Below the pieces are notes generated by a model. That model made no database searches. It was given only the letters and a program-made list of their open reading frames with translations, and was not told the DNA's origin. A DNA stretch of 64,000 bases from Maritalea sp049801075. Its GTDB lineage: Bacteria > Pseudomonadota > Alphaproteobacteria > Rhizobiales > Devosiaceae. Each line of letters begins with the position of its first letter. Position 1 is the first letter of the stretch. Where the stretch lies: contig NZ_JBNAGG010000006.1 in the NCBI RefSeq assembly GCF_049801075.1, positions 95,855 through 159,854 of the forward strand. The letters run 5' to 3'. This document shows positions 43,735-53,911 of this stretch, one piece after another. The translations under genes were made by a program, and so were the position numbers.

Positions 43735-46371
43735 ATGAATATCGAGAAATATACCGAGCGGGCACGCGGTTTTGTACAATCTGCCCAATCTGGCGCCCTT
43801 TCTGCGGGTCACCAGCAATTTTCACCATTGCACCTTTTGAAAGTCCTCTTGGACGATAATGAGGGTATGGCGTCTGGCCTGATTCAGCGGGCGGGCGGCG
43901 ATCCGAAAGCCGTCCATGCAGCAACTGAAGCTGCGCTGAAGAAAATTCCTTCTGTTTCTGGTGATGGTGGCCAACTTTATTTGAGCCGCGAAATGGCGCG
44001 TGTTTTTGAAACAGCCGAAAAGGCTGCGGATAAAGCGGGCGATAGCTATGTCACCGTGGAACGGTTGCTTTTGGCGCTGACCATTGAAAAAGACACGGAT
44101 GCCGGCAAAGTTTTGGCTGCGGGCGGCGTCACCGCTAATGGCCTAAACGATGCCATCAATGATTTGCGCAAAGGCCGCACGGCTGACAGCCAAAGCGCGG
44201 AAGATGGCTATGATGCCTTGAAGAAATATGCCCGCGATTTGACGCAAGATGCGCGCGATGGTCGTTTGGACCCTGTGATCGGTCGTGACGAGGAAATCCG
44301 TCGTGCAGTGCAGGTATTGTCCCGCCGCACCAAAAATAACCCTGTTTTGATTGGTGAGCCGGGCGTGGGTAAAACTGCGATTGCCGAAGGTTTGGCCCTC
44401 AGAATCATCAATGGAGATGTGCCTGAAAGCCTGAAAAACAAAAAGCTCCTTTCCCTTGATATGGGCGCACTGATTGCTGGTGCGAAATATCGTGGTGAGT
44501 TTGAGGAGCGGTTGAAAGCGGTGCTCAATGAAGTGCAGTCGGAAGAGGGGAAAATCATCCTCTTTATTGATGAGATGCACACTTTGGTTGGCGCGGGCAA
44601 AGGCGACGGCGCGATGGACGCGTCGAATTTGCTGAAGCCTGCTTTGGCGCGCGGCGAATTGCACTGTGTGGGTGCCACCACGTTGGACGAATATAAAAAG
44701 CATGTTGAAAAAGACGCGGCCTTGGCCCGGCGTTTCCAACCTGTATTTGTGTCCGAGCCCACCGTGGAAGACACGATTTCGATTTTGCGCGGCCTGAAGG
44801 AAAAATATGAACTGCACCATGGGGTGCGGATTTCTGACAGCGCCTTGGTCTCTGCCGCTACTTTGTCGAATCGCTACATCACAGATCGGTTTTTGCCGGA
44901 TAAGGCCATCGATTTGGTGGACGAGTCATCTGCCCGTTTGCGGATGCAGGTGGACAGCAAGCCCGAAGCGTTGGATGAGTTGGACCGCCGCATCATTCAA
45001 TTGAAGATTGAACGTGAAGCGTTGAAAAAAGAAACCGATGACGCCTCAAAAACGCGGCTTGAGAAATTGGAAGCAGAGCTTTCTGATTTGGAAGAAGAAG
45101 CCAGTGCGTTGAATCAGCGTTGGGTGTCGGAAAAAGATCGGTTAGGTGCGGAACAAAAACTCAAAGAAGAGTTGGATCACGCGCGGACTGAACTTGAAAA
45201 TGCCCAGCGGGCAGGCGATTTGGCGCGTGCTGGTGAGTTAGCTTATGGCGTTATTCCCGAGCTTGAGCAAAAAATTGCTGCTGCGGAGGCACAAGATGAT
45301 GCCGAAGCTGACAATGTCACCGAAGCGATGCTGGAAGAAGTGGTTAGCCCTGCGCATATCGCACATGTGGTTAGTCGGTGGACTGGTGTGCCCGTCGACA
45401 AAATGCTTGAAGGCGAGCGCGACAAGCTGCTGCGCATGGAAGATGAGTTGGGCAAACGGGTGATCGGCCAGCAAGAAGCGGTGGCCGCCGTGTCGAAAGC
45501 GGTGCGCCGCTCTCGTGCCGGGTTGCAAGACCCGAATCGCCCGATCGGCTCTTTCATGTTCCTCGGGCCAACCGGCGTGGGTAAAACCGAATTGACCAAA
45601 TCTTTGGCCGATTTCCTGTTCGACGATGAGACGGCGATGGTGCGGTTGGACATGTCTGAATTTATGGAGAAGCACTCCGTCGCCCGATTGATCGGTGCGC
45701 CTCCAGGCTATGTGGGCTATGATGAAGGGGGCGTGTTGACCGAAGCGGTTCGCCGTCGACCTTATCAGGTGATCTTGTTTGACGAGATCGAAAAAGCGCA
45801 CACGGATGTGTTCAATGTTTTGCTGCAAGTGCTTGATGATGGGCGCTTGACCGATGGCCAAGGCCGCACGGTCGATTTCCGCAATACGCTGGTGATCATG
45901 ACCTCAAACCTTGGCGCAGAATATCTTGTTGATCAGCAAGAAGGCGAATCGGTTGATCTGGTGCGCGGCAAAGTGATGGATAGTGTGAAATCTCATTTCC
46001 GTCCCGAATTTTTGAACCGGGTGGACGAGATCTTATTGTTCCACCGTTTGGCCCGTGCCGATATGGGTGCCATTGTTGATGTTCAGATGAAAGGCTTGCG
46101 CAAATTGCTTGATGAGCGCGACATTGCCATTGAACTCAGCCCTGCCGCGCGTGATTGGATTGCCAATGAAGGGTATGATCCAGCTTATGGGGCGCGGCCT
46201 TTGAAGCGGGTGATCCAACGCAGTCTGCAAGACGAGCTCGCCGAGCAAATTTTGAGCGGCAAGATTGTTGATGGTCAACGCGTGTCTGTAGATGTGGAAG
46301 GCGACAAGCTCGCCTTCACTGTCGATGGCACCAGCATTGACCACAATGAGGTGCCCGACGCCGCCCAATAA
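43735..46371 (+). CDS. clpB: ATP-dependent chaperone ClpB
   Basis: 878 residues, normal length. AAA+ disaggregase that works with DnaK. N-terminal Clp repeat domain, first Walker A GEPGVGKTAI (about 207-216), the coiled-coil middle domain (about 410-530, Glu/Lys-rich), and second Walker A GPTGVGKTEL (about 611-620). The middle domain distinguishes it from ClpA and ClpC. I saw no convincing heat-shock promoter upstream. Confidence 0.97.
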   Translation: MNIEKYTERARGFVQSAQSGALSAGHQQFSPLHLLKVLLDDNEGMASGLIQRAGGDPKAVHAATEAALKKIPSVSGDGGQLYLSREMARVFETAEKAADKAGDSYVTVERLLLALTIEKDTDAGKVLAAGGVTANGLNDAINDLRKGRTADSQSAEDGYDALKKYARDLTQDARDGRLDPVIGRDEEIRRAVQVLSRRTKNNPVLIGEPGVGKTAIAEGLALRIINGDVPESLKNKKLLSLDMGALIAGAKYRGEFEERLKAVLNEVQSEEGKIILFIDEMHTLVGAGKGDGAMDASNLLKPALARGELHCVGATTLDEYKKHVEKDAALARRFQPVFVSEPTVEDTISILRGLKEKYELHHGVRISDSALVSAATLSNRYITDRFLPDKAIDLVDESSARLRMQVDSKPEALDELDRRIIQLKIEREALKKETDDASKTRLEKLEAELSDLEEEASALNQRWVSEKDRLGAEQKLKEELDHARTELENAQRAGDLARAGELAYGVIPELEQKIAAAEAQDDAEADNVTEAMLEEVVSPAHIAHVVSRWTGVPVDKMLEGERDKLLRMEDELGKRVIGQQEAVAAVSKAVRRSRAGLQDPNRPIGSFMFLGPTGVGKTELTKSLADFLFDDETAMVRLDMSEFMEKHSVARLIGAPPGYVGYDEGGVLTEAVRRRPYQVILFDEIEKAHTDVFNVLLQVLDDGRLTDGQGRTVDFRNTLVIMTSNLGAEYLVDQQEGESVDLVRGKVMDSVKSHFRPEFLNRVDEILLFHRLARADMGAIVDVQMKGLRKLLDERDIAIELSPAARDWIANEGYDPAYGARPLKRVIQRSLQDELAEQILSGKIVDGQRVSVDVEGDKLAFTVDGTSIDHNEVPDAAQ

Positions 46372-46399
46372 ACTAAACCTCCTCCTCAACGATGAAGGA

Positions 46400-46433
46400 A
46401 GCCCGGTGCTTTATGTGCCGGGTTTTCTTTTTG
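46400..46433 (+). terminator. Terminator of clpB
   Basis: CCCGG/CCGGG stem with an 11-nt loop and TTTTCTTTTT after it, about 30 bp past the clpB stop. Confidence 0.7.
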
Positions 46434-46444
46434 CCAATTTCTGC

Positions 46445-46873
46445 CTAGTCGCCCGGCTGAACGATAATCGACAGAGCGATGACCACGACCTGCGCCACGA
46501 ATGCCAGTAAGGGCAGATAATAGTCGCCCAGCACTGCCGAAGAAATTGCGTAGGCCCAAGCTAGGAAAGCAAGCGGGGTCACCGCCAAATGGGCTTTTTT
46601 GCTGGCACTGTCTGGCGTGTTTTTGATCACATAGGCGATGGTGACAGCAAAAAAGACAGCAATCAAAATGGCTGCACCGATCAGTTTTTCGCCATCGCTT
46701 AGGGCCATGGCAATCAATGCGGAATAGAGCGCAGTGAATGCCGCCAAAACTTCTGCAGGTACATATTTGGCAATGCGGTCAATTGCGCCGTCCTTTTTGC
46801 CGCTGCCTTCCCCTTCAGCTTTTGCTGAAAAATCCCGCCCTCTATCAGGCGTTGATGTTACCCATCTCGACAT
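46445..46873 (-). CDS. Hypothetical membrane protein
   Basis: 142 residues. A charged N-terminal cytoplasmic part (about 1-35, with SAKAEGEGSGKKDG) is followed by RIAKYVPAEVLAAF and about four hydrophobic segments. A GGGAGG precedes the ATG. I do not recognise the family. It converges with clpB. Confidence 0.7.
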   Translation of the reverse strand: MSRWVTSTPDRGRDFSAKAEGEGSGKKDGAIDRIAKYVPAEVLAAFTALYSALIAMALSDGEKLIGAAILIAVFFAVTIAYVIKNTPDSASKKAHLAVTPLAFLAWAYAISSAVLGDYYLPLLAFVAQVVVIALSIIVQPGD

Positions 46874-47144
46874 TAAAACCTCCCAAATCTCATTTAAAAG
46901 AATGCTTAATTGCAGCTTTTCTTTTCTTAACTGTCAATGGGGAAATGCTGTCGCCATCACTTTGTGGCTGAGGATACTCGGCACTCGCGCTGGATGACCG
47001 ATTGCAGGAACAAGACATGATGCAAAACTCATACTTATTCCCGGTTGGCAAAAAGTGCGAAATTCTAGATCATTGAAATATATATGTAATTTTCGACGTT
47101 GCAAAAAAATTGCATAAACTTATCCCCGGGTGCTGGGGTAGATA
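46874..47144. other. Intergenic, no gene seen
   Basis: AT-rich, with no supported reading frame. A short dyad TGCAA-AAAAA-TTGCA (47100-47114) lies just ahead of the candidate ncRNA promoter. Confidence 0.4.
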
Positions 47145-47150
47145 TATAAT
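47145..47150 (+). promoter_or_regulatory. -10 element of candidate ncRNA
   Basis: A perfect TATAAT. A matching -35 is not obvious (no TTGACA 16-18 bp upstream). It predicts a transcript beginning near 47156. Confidence 0.5.
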
Positions 47151-47155
47151 GGGCG

Positions 47156-47341
47156 TATCTTCCTTTGGCCGTGTGGGCTGCTGACGGGCAGTGACGGCGC
47201 ATCGTTTGCGCGATGGGGGAGAGGTTGGGGCAATGTTTGGACGCAATCATTGTCGCCTGTCTTGATATCCGCCCGACACCGAGGGCCAATCCATTGAGAT
47301 TGCGGGACTATTGGGTCAGCATCCCGGTTCCCTCAAGATAA
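47156..47341 (+). ncRNA. Candidate structured RNA, 6S-like
   Basis: About 186 nt that fold into one long rod. The outer helix pairs TATCTT (47156-47161) with AAGATA (47335-47340). A second helix pairs GGGCTGCTGAC (47175-47185) with GTCAGCATCCC (47315-47325), one mismatch in 11. Inside are small hairpins CATCG/CGATG (47200-47215), GGCAATG/CATTGTC (about 47229-47253) and CAATC/GATTG (47287-47302). Length, rod shape with an open middle, and a perfect TATAAT 6 bp before the 5' helix all resemble 6S RNA. I cannot confirm the family; no reading frame covers it. Confidence 0.5.
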
Positions 47342-47357
47342 GGTGCAAAAACCAACC

Positions 47358-47420
47358 GCACGAGGCGTTGATTGTCTCATTTATTAATTCGATGTGACCG
47401 AGACCGTTTGCGCCTCGTGC
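47358..47420. repeat. Long inverted repeat downstream of the candidate RNA
   Basis: GCACGAGGCG (47358-47367) and CGCCTCGTGC (47411-47420) pair perfectly over 10 bp, with an inner GTCTC/GAGAC helix. It lies between the candidate RNA and the VOC gene. It could be a processing or transcription-end structure; there is no T-tract. Confidence 0.5.
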
Positions 47421-47528
47421 CCCACATTTAACGCTGCGCCAATTGGTGTCGGCGGTGTTTGTGCTGCCAGATTGACTCCGGGAAAGGTTCGGACTAGAAC
47501 AAATAAAGAACATGTTAAGGAAGGTCTG

Positions 47529-47867
47529 ATGAAGTTAGAGATTGATTATATCGAGTTTGAATCAGAGCAATTTGAGCAATCCAAGTCATTTTTTGAAAAG
47601 GCTTTTGGCTGGTCTTACGTCGATTATGGCCCAGACTATTCTGAAATTCGCGATGCTGGCGTCACAGGTGGATTGTCACGAACCGAATCGAGAGTAGAAC
47701 CTTTGGTGATTCTGAAGGCTGATGATTTAGACGCCGCATTGGCAGAAGTTGAAAAGGCTGGCGGGGAGATTGTTGCGCCGATCTTTTCATTTCCCGGCGG
47801 GCGCCGTTTCCAATTCAAGGAGCCGGGCGGCAATGTGTTGGCGGTTTGGGCTGAGGGCGAGGAATAA
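47529..47867 (+). CDS. VOC-family protein (glyoxalase/bleomycin-resistance-like)
   Basis: 112 residues from ATG 47529 with AAGGAAGG upstream; the frame is open from 47394 but the family start (KLEIDYIEFESEQFEQSKSFFEKAFGW) fixes it. The C-terminal FSFPGGRRFQFKEPGGNVLAVWAE is typical of single-domain VOC proteins. The function is unknown. Confidence 0.88.
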   Translation: MKLEIDYIEFESEQFEQSKSFFEKAFGWSYVDYGPDYSEIRDAGVTGGLSRTESRVEPLVILKADDLDAALAEVEKAGGEIVAPIFSFPGGRRFQFKEPGGNVLAVWAEGEE

Positions 47868-47956
47868 ACTCACGTCACGCCAATGGGTGTTTTTGAATCA
47901 CGAATGATTTTGACCATTGGCGAATGGGCACTTTAACAGGTGGCAATTTCACGGCA

Positions 47957-47985
47957 CCTCGCAAGCTCGGCTTGAGTTTGCGAGG
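47957..47985 (+). promoter_or_regulatory. Hairpin covering the ribosome binding site of the DoxX-like gene
   Basis: A 12-bp stem (47957-47968 with 47974-47985; one G-U pair) closes a 5-nt GGCTT loop. The 3' arm ends in GAGG, the Shine-Dalgarno for the ATG at 47993. In this form translation would be blocked until the stem opens. There is no T-tract, so it is not a terminator. Confidence 0.6.
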
Positions 47986-47992
47986 TATGAGG

Positions 47993-48523
47993 ATGTTTTT
48001 AACTGAAGTTGGGGCGGTGTTGTCGCCCTTTAAAAATCTGCTGTTTCTCACGGGCGTGTTGATTGGGCCCGCATTTCTGGCCTATTTGTGCCGGCAGGCG
48101 AACATTGGCCGGGCAATCATGCCGCAGTTTTGGGGCCGCGTGGGCATTGCACACTTTTTGATGATGACCGCCAGCGCGCATTTTTCTGATCCCGCAGCAA
48201 TGGCGTCCATGCTACCAGAGATTTTGCCGTTGCGCGTGGAAATAGTGGTGTTGACGGGCGTTTTGGAAATTGCATTGGGGTTGGCTGTTTTGGTGCCCAA
48301 GGTGCAGCGGCTTGCCGGATTGGCCATTATGGCCATGCTGCTTGGTTTTCTCCCAGCCAATGTTTATGCGGCACTAATTTATGCGCCGTTTGGCGGGGCA
48401 GAAATGGGCCCGGCCTATTTGTTGGTTCGAGTGCCTTATCAGGCTGTGTTAATTGGCTTTGTGTTTTGGGCCAGTCAAACAGGTCCACGGCAAGTCAAGC
48501 GATTGGGCCAAGCAATAGTCTAA
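47993..48523 (+). CDS. DoxX-like membrane protein
   Basis: 176 residues from ATG 47993, chosen because GAGG lies 7 nt upstream; ATG 47987 would leave too short a spacer. Four to five hydrophobic segments. The pattern AHFSDPAAMASMLPEILPLRVEIVVLTGVLEIALGLAVLVPKVQRLAG... FLPANVYAA matches small DoxX-like proteins of the COG4270 type, whose function is unknown. The ribosome binding site lies in a stable hairpin. Confidence 0.8.
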   Translation: MFLTEVGAVLSPFKNLLFLTGVLIGPAFLAYLCRQANIGRAIMPQFWGRVGIAHFLMMTASAHFSDPAAMASMLPEILPLRVEIVVLTGVLEIALGLAVLVPKVQRLAGLAIMAMLLGFLPANVYAALIYAPFGGAEMGPAYLLVRVPYQAVLIGFVFWASQTGPRQVKRLGQAIV

Positions 48524-48576
48524 TTGCACGCGCTCGCGATTCGTCATATTCTTGCGGGTAAGGAGTGCGGAACCGG

Positions 48577-48924
48577 ATGGGTAAATCGACCAAAGTTGAG
48601 ATACCAGAACAGCAATTGGCCGCGTTCGATCGGCTGGTCGAACGGTTTGATGATATTGAGCGCAAAGGCAAAACCGCACCTTACACCTCCGTCAACGGAC
48701 ATATGTTCAGCCTTCTAGCAAAGGATGGCACATTGGGCATTCGATTGGACAAGGCGGATCAGGCGGATTTTCGCGGACAATATGATAGCGGGGACTTTGT
48801 GCAATATGGTGCAGTGATGCGCGATTATGTGCGGGTGCCCAAATCGCTTCAATTGGACATTGATGCCATGGCGCCTTGGTTTGCCAAGGCCCATGCTTTT
48901 GCGTCATCATTGAAGCCTAAATAG
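48577..48924 (+). CDS. Small protein resembling TfoX N-terminal-like domains
   Basis: 115 residues from ATG 48577, with AAGGAG 12 nt upstream. The central HMFSLLAKDGTLGIRLDKADQADF and YGAVMRDYVRVP recall the TfoX/Sxy N-terminal or related YjbR-like fold. This is a weak resemblance; the function is unknown. It lies 53 bp after the DoxX-like gene. Confidence 0.65.
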   Translation: MGKSTKVEIPEQQLAAFDRLVERFDDIERKGKTAPYTSVNGHMFSLLAKDGTLGIRLDKADQADFRGQYDSGDFVQYGAVMRDYVRVPKSLQLDIDAMAPWFAKAHAFASSLKPK

Positions 48925-48970
48925 AGTTTAAAAAGATTTTTTGAGTAACGCACTGGATGAGGAGGATTCT

Positions 48971-49399
48971 ATGCGAATTGGCGATATTTTAGAGGAAAAG
49001 GGCGGCAAAGTGTTCACACTGTCAGAAGCGGCGAAAGTCGTTGATGCCGTGAGTATGCTCGGTGAGAACAATATTGGCGTGGTGGTGATCACCGGCGCTG
49101 GTGATCGGGTTGTTGGCATTTTGTCTGAGCGAGATATTGTGCGGCGGTTGCGCGAGCATGGCGCGGCGGCGTTGGAAAGCGATCTGGCCAAATGCATGAC
49201 GCGCGATCCGTTTACCTGTTCCCGCGAAATTAGCGTTGATGAAGTGATGGGCACCATGTCCAAGCGGCGCATTCGCCATATGCCTGTGGTAGAAAGCGAT
49301 CGGCTTATCGGCTTGGTTTCTATCGGCGATATTGTGAAGCGCAAGATTGAGCAGGCCGAGCGTGAAGCCGCCGCTTTGCGCGATTACATCGCCTCTTAA
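48971..49399 (+). CDS. CBS-pair domain protein
   Basis: 142 residues from ATG 48971 with GAGGAGG directly upstream. It consists of one CBS pair: IGVVVITGAGDRVVGILSERDIVRRL and RRIRHMPVVESDRLIGLVSIGDIVKRKI. CBS pairs bind adenine nucleotides and regulate partners; none is evident here. The C-terminal helix is charged. Confidence 0.92.
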   Translation: MRIGDILEEKGGKVFTLSEAAKVVDAVSMLGENNIGVVVITGAGDRVVGILSERDIVRRLREHGAAALESDLAKCMTRDPFTCSREISVDEVMGTMSKRRIRHMPVVESDRLIGLVSIGDIVKRKIEQAEREAAALRDYIAS

Positions 49400-49414
49400 A
49401 CCCGAATTGATGGC

Positions 49415-51373
49415 CTAGCGGCTGGCCTGTGCCACATTAAATGGGGTGCTTGCTTCGCGGGCCATCAGATCATTGATCTGCGCCATGGTTTGATCAAACT
49501 TCGGGCGATATTGGTTCGGCAATGATTTATCGCGTGGGAGGCGCACGCCAAGCGGGTCAACCGTGCGGCCATTGATTTTGATTTCATAGTGCAAGTGCGG
49601 CCCAGTTGAATAGCCGGTGGAGCCCACATAGCCAATCACTTGGCCCTGCCGCACCCGCACGCCGGGCTTCATGCCATCAGCAATGCGATTCATGTGGGCA
49701 TAAGCGGTTTGATAGCCATTGGCATGGTTCAGCTCAACATATCGGCCGTAGCCTGAAACCCATTGGGCACGTTTCACGACGCCATCGCCACCCGCGTAAA
49801 TCGGTGTGCCTGTCCGCGCCGCCAAGTCAACACCGGAGTGGAGCTTGCGCGTTTTAAAGATGGGGTGGATGCGGTAGCCATAGTTAGAGCGCAACCGCCC
49901 GCCGCCTTTGAGTGGACGACGAATCAAGAATTTCTTGCCGGTCTGGCCGTTTTCATCAAAGAAGTCGACGACGCCATCATCGGTCTGGAAGCGATACATA
50001 TGCCGTTCGGTGCCTGCAAGCTGCAGGCCAATATAAAGTAATTCTCTATGGCCTTCGGCATCTGGCTCAGTTTGCAACAACTGGATCTGATCACCTGGTG
50101 AGATCTTTTTGGTGAGATCCAAATCATAGGCAAACATTGCAACGATTCGCTCAATCGTTGAGTCCTTCAGATCGATCTTGCGGCCTGTCTCATAGATTGA
50201 GCGATAGAGCGATGGCAGGTTTGCCACGTTAATCTCTTCGGTATCTTCTTCGGGCAATTCAATGCCAGGAGGCGGCGCGCCGAGCACATAGCGACCTTGG
50301 TCCGTACGCGCCACGGTCACAAGGTGGCGCTCATCGGCATTATAAAGGCTGAGCAGATAGGGAATTTGCGTTTCCGTGCCCGGCTCGAGGCCAAACAAAA
50401 TTCGCATCCGGAAGCCTTCGCGCACTTCCGTGGATGGGTTTACTGAACGCATGGTCCGCTCAATGGCGGTCAACATTTGCTTGGTAAAACCGTTCTTCGC
50501 CAACACATCGGCGATGGGAGATGTTTGCTTAACTGAGATAATCCGCTCGGTCCGCGCAGTTTCGTTGGTGGACGCTGGCGATTTCGGCACAACGGATACG
50601 TTTTGTGCAACGGACGTGAAGCCTTCAGATGCGCTGGAGAGTTCTCGCAGGCCCGGCACATTCTCTGGCGCATAGGCCAACGCGATAGAATCACTGCCGG
50701 AAAATGCGCCTTCAACAGTGGTCCGCACATATTCGGCGGCCAGCTGGTCATTGATAGCTGGGGCGGGAGCCACATTAATATTGAGGCTCGCCTCTTTAAC
50801 AGTGACCTCGCCTTCAACCTCGGCACCATAAATATCAGTATTAATGGTACGTGCATCTTCCGCTAGTGCGACAGGCTGATTTTTGCGCAGCAGCGCAATC
50901 GGGTCATATCTAGGGATGTCGGATGAAAGCGCCGTAGCAGAAGTGGCCAATGTCGCTTTGATGCGCTCGAACGGTTGGCGGCGAATGCGATCGGCGCCGT
51001 CAACATTTTCGCGAATGCTGGCTTCAATAATTTCACGATCAGACCGGGTTGCCGCCACCGGGCGCACACGGTCGGTCTTTTTGGTGACAAGCTTGCCGTC
51101 TGAACTTGGAGCGCTGTCTTCTACTGTGGTCGGTCCTAGTGCCGAATAGGGGGTCGCAAATGTGCCGCGCCCGTCAAAGGAGACATAGAGGGCGCTGGCC
51201 ATAAGCAGGACGCCAGTAACGCCGGTTAGAATCGTGCCGCTCAACCAAGAGAGCGAAATCTCGCGCCCGTGGGGCATGTGGCCATTGGGTGAATTGAGTG
51301 TCAGCGCTGGGGCATCGCGATAGCCAGCAGATTTCAAAAGCATCTTATGCTGTTTGAATTGCACAGGTGTCAC
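49415..51373 (-). CDS. M23-family peptidoglycan endopeptidase, membrane-anchored
   Basis: 652 residues from GTG 51373, with AAAGGAG 9 nt upstream. One membrane anchor (about 45-66), a long linker, then a LysM- or OapA-like region with MLTAIERTMRSVNPSTEVREGFRMRI, and a C-terminal LytM/M23 domain. Zinc ligands are visible in KLHSGVDLAARTGTPIYAGG and GPHLHYEIKINGR. This layout matches MepM-type DD-endopeptidases or DipM-like regulators. It cuts or binds the cell wall in the periplasm. Confidence 0.93.
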   Translation of the reverse strand: MTPVQFKQHKMLLKSAGYRDAPALTLNSPNGHMPHGREISLSWLSGTILTGVTGVLLMASALYVSFDGRGTFATPYSALGPTTVEDSAPSSDGKLVTKKTDRVRPVAATRSDREIIEASIRENVDGADRIRRQPFERIKATLATSATALSSDIPRYDPIALLRKNQPVALAEDARTINTDIYGAEVEGEVTVKEASLNINVAPAPAINDQLAAEYVRTTVEGAFSGSDSIALAYAPENVPGLRELSSASEGFTSVAQNVSVVPKSPASTNETARTERIISVKQTSPIADVLAKNGFTKQMLTAIERTMRSVNPSTEVREGFRMRILFGLEPGTETQIPYLLSLYNADERHLVTVARTDQGRYVLGAPPPGIELPEEDTEEINVANLPSLYRSIYETGRKIDLKDSTIERIVAMFAYDLDLTKKISPGDQIQLLQTEPDAEGHRELLYIGLQLAGTERHMYRFQTDDGVVDFFDENGQTGKKFLIRRPLKGGGRLRSNYGYRIHPIFKTRKLHSGVDLAARTGTPIYAGGDGVVKRAQWVSGYGRYVELNHANGYQTAYAHMNRIADGMKPGVRVRQGQVIGYVGSTGYSTGPHLHYEIKINGRTVDPLGVRLPRDKSLPNQYRPKFDQTMAQINDLMAREASTPFNVAQASR

Positions 51374-51647
51374 GCGGTCCGCTCCTTTAGCTACGCAAAT
51401 TAGGCGCTTTTATATGGCACATATTTGAGGCAGGGCGCAAACTCATGTGAGCTCTTATATATAGAGTGCCCTAAAGTGGCTCTTCTTTTGCTGGGTAAAT
51501 GAGGCAAAAATCAGTCGATTGGGGCGTGGAATGGGGGTCATTTGAACTCAGCGGAGATTGTCGGTATAAAAGAAGAGATAAAGCGCCCGGATTTCGGGGG
51601 TTTTGTGGGGTATGTCAAAAAAAGTTCATCTTTTTGAAAATGGGCTG

Positions 51648-51676
51648 TTGACTCTGAAATGTCCCCGCCCTATAAC
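51648..51676 (+). promoter_or_regulatory. rRNA operon 1, distal promoter
   Basis: TTGACT (51648-51653), a 17-bp spacer, TATAAC (51671-51676), followed by CCCCGAGCGCTG. Operon 2 has the same promoter type at 58429-58457. Confidence 0.75.
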
Positions 51677-51728
51677 CCCCGAGCGCTGAGGGAAACGGGG
51701 TCGCAAGACACCAAAACAACTCAGGTAA

Positions 51729-51799
51729 CTAACTGAAAAATAAATGAAAATTTAAAGTTCAGTTAGGGTGTTGACAAGGGCAAAATAAAGCACTATTAA
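51729..51799 (+). promoter_or_regulatory. rRNA operon 1, proximal promoter with upstream inverted repeat
   Basis: TTGACA (51771-51776), 17-bp spacer, TATTAA (51794-51799). Directly upstream, CTAACTGAA (51729-51737) and TTCAGTTAG (51758-51766) form an inverted repeat ending 4 bp (GGTG) before the -35. An AT-rich stretch lies between the arms, like an UP element. Confidence 0.8.
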
Positions 51800-51860
51800 C
51801 CGCATCTCTTGAACGTTAAATGTTCAGTTTTGAATGTTTAATTTTCAAGATTTCAGATTG

Positions 51861-51880
51861 AAAATAAGTTCGCTTATTTT
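51861..51880 (+). other. UUCG hairpin in the operon 1 leader
   Basis: AAAATAAG/CTTATTTT, 8 bp perfect, closed by the stable tetraloop TTCG. It lies in the transcribed leader, before boxA, and is absent from operon 2. Confidence 0.6.
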
Positions 51881-51908
51881 GAAATCGTGGACAGGTTTTT
51901 GACTTGTC

Positions 51909-51926
51909 GGTTTTTTGACATTGTGA
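51909..51926 (+). promoter_or_regulatory. boxA-like antitermination site, operon 1
   Basis: GGTTTTTTGACATTGTGA matches the boxA-like sequence found in alphaproteobacterial rRNA leaders. It sits at the left edge of the repeat. Confidence 0.5.
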
Positions 51927-51932
51927 AGAAAA

Positions 51933-51947
51933 GAAGAAAGAGAAACG
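51933..51947 (+). other. 5' arm of the 16S processing stem, operon 1
   Basis: GAAGAAAGAGAAACG pairs perfectly over 15 bp with 53699-53713 after 16S, forming a long-range RNase III-type stem that loops out 16S. Pairing continues partly inward. Confidence 0.75.
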
Positions 51948-52111
51948 TGGACGGCGAGGTCCTTGCGGATCGGCTTTTGGCCGATCGTAGAAGACTTCGA
52001 TGGGTGTACGTTTCTATAAGAGAACACCAAATGGATAATGCGTTGAGAAACGTGTTGTGACATAAGTGGTGTCCTCGTCAAGAACGTGCATTGCGTCGTA
52101 AATAGTCATAT

Positions 52112-53604
<1,493 letters not shown>

Positions 53605-53739
53605 TGTCCTTCATCAGCTTGCTGATATCGGACTTTCAATAGATACAGATTGGTTAGTCAAACCAATCGCTTAATACAGCGCGGGACTTTGCCGCCTTCG
53701 TTTCTCTTTCTTCACATGTAAGTGACGTTCATCACGTTC

Positions 53740-53816
<77 letters not shown>

Positions 53817-53835
53817 TATCCTGTTGGAATAGTGA

Positions 53836-53911
53836 GGGGCCATAGCTCAGCTGGGAGAGCGCCTGATTTGCATTCAGGAGGTCGTCGGTTCGATCCCGTC
53901 TGGCTCCACCA
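53836..53911 (+). tRNA. tRNA-Ala (UGC), operon 1
   Basis: 76 nt with encoded CCA. Acceptor GGGGCCA/TGGCTCC (one G-U), anticodon TGC at 53869-53871, T-loop TTCGATC. Second spacer tRNA, 19 bp after tRNA-Ile. Confidence 0.97.

Larger units (their letters stand above)
51374..51904 (+). other. Upstream region of rRNA operon 1
   Basis: About 530 bp without a gene. It holds two promoters, an upstream inverted repeat and a UUCG hairpin, described separately. Sequence similarity with operon 2 is limited to those short elements. Confidence 0.7.

Noticed and set aside
47065..47289. Leftward 74-residue frame
   Set aside because: It runs antisense through the candidate structured RNA and has no ribosome binding site or known motif.
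51811..51825. GAAC-N7-GTTC as a LexA site
   Set aside because: It is the inverted Gram-positive-type arrangement, while rhizobial LexA uses direct GTTC-N7-GTTC. It lies in an AT-rich rRNA leader and may be chance.
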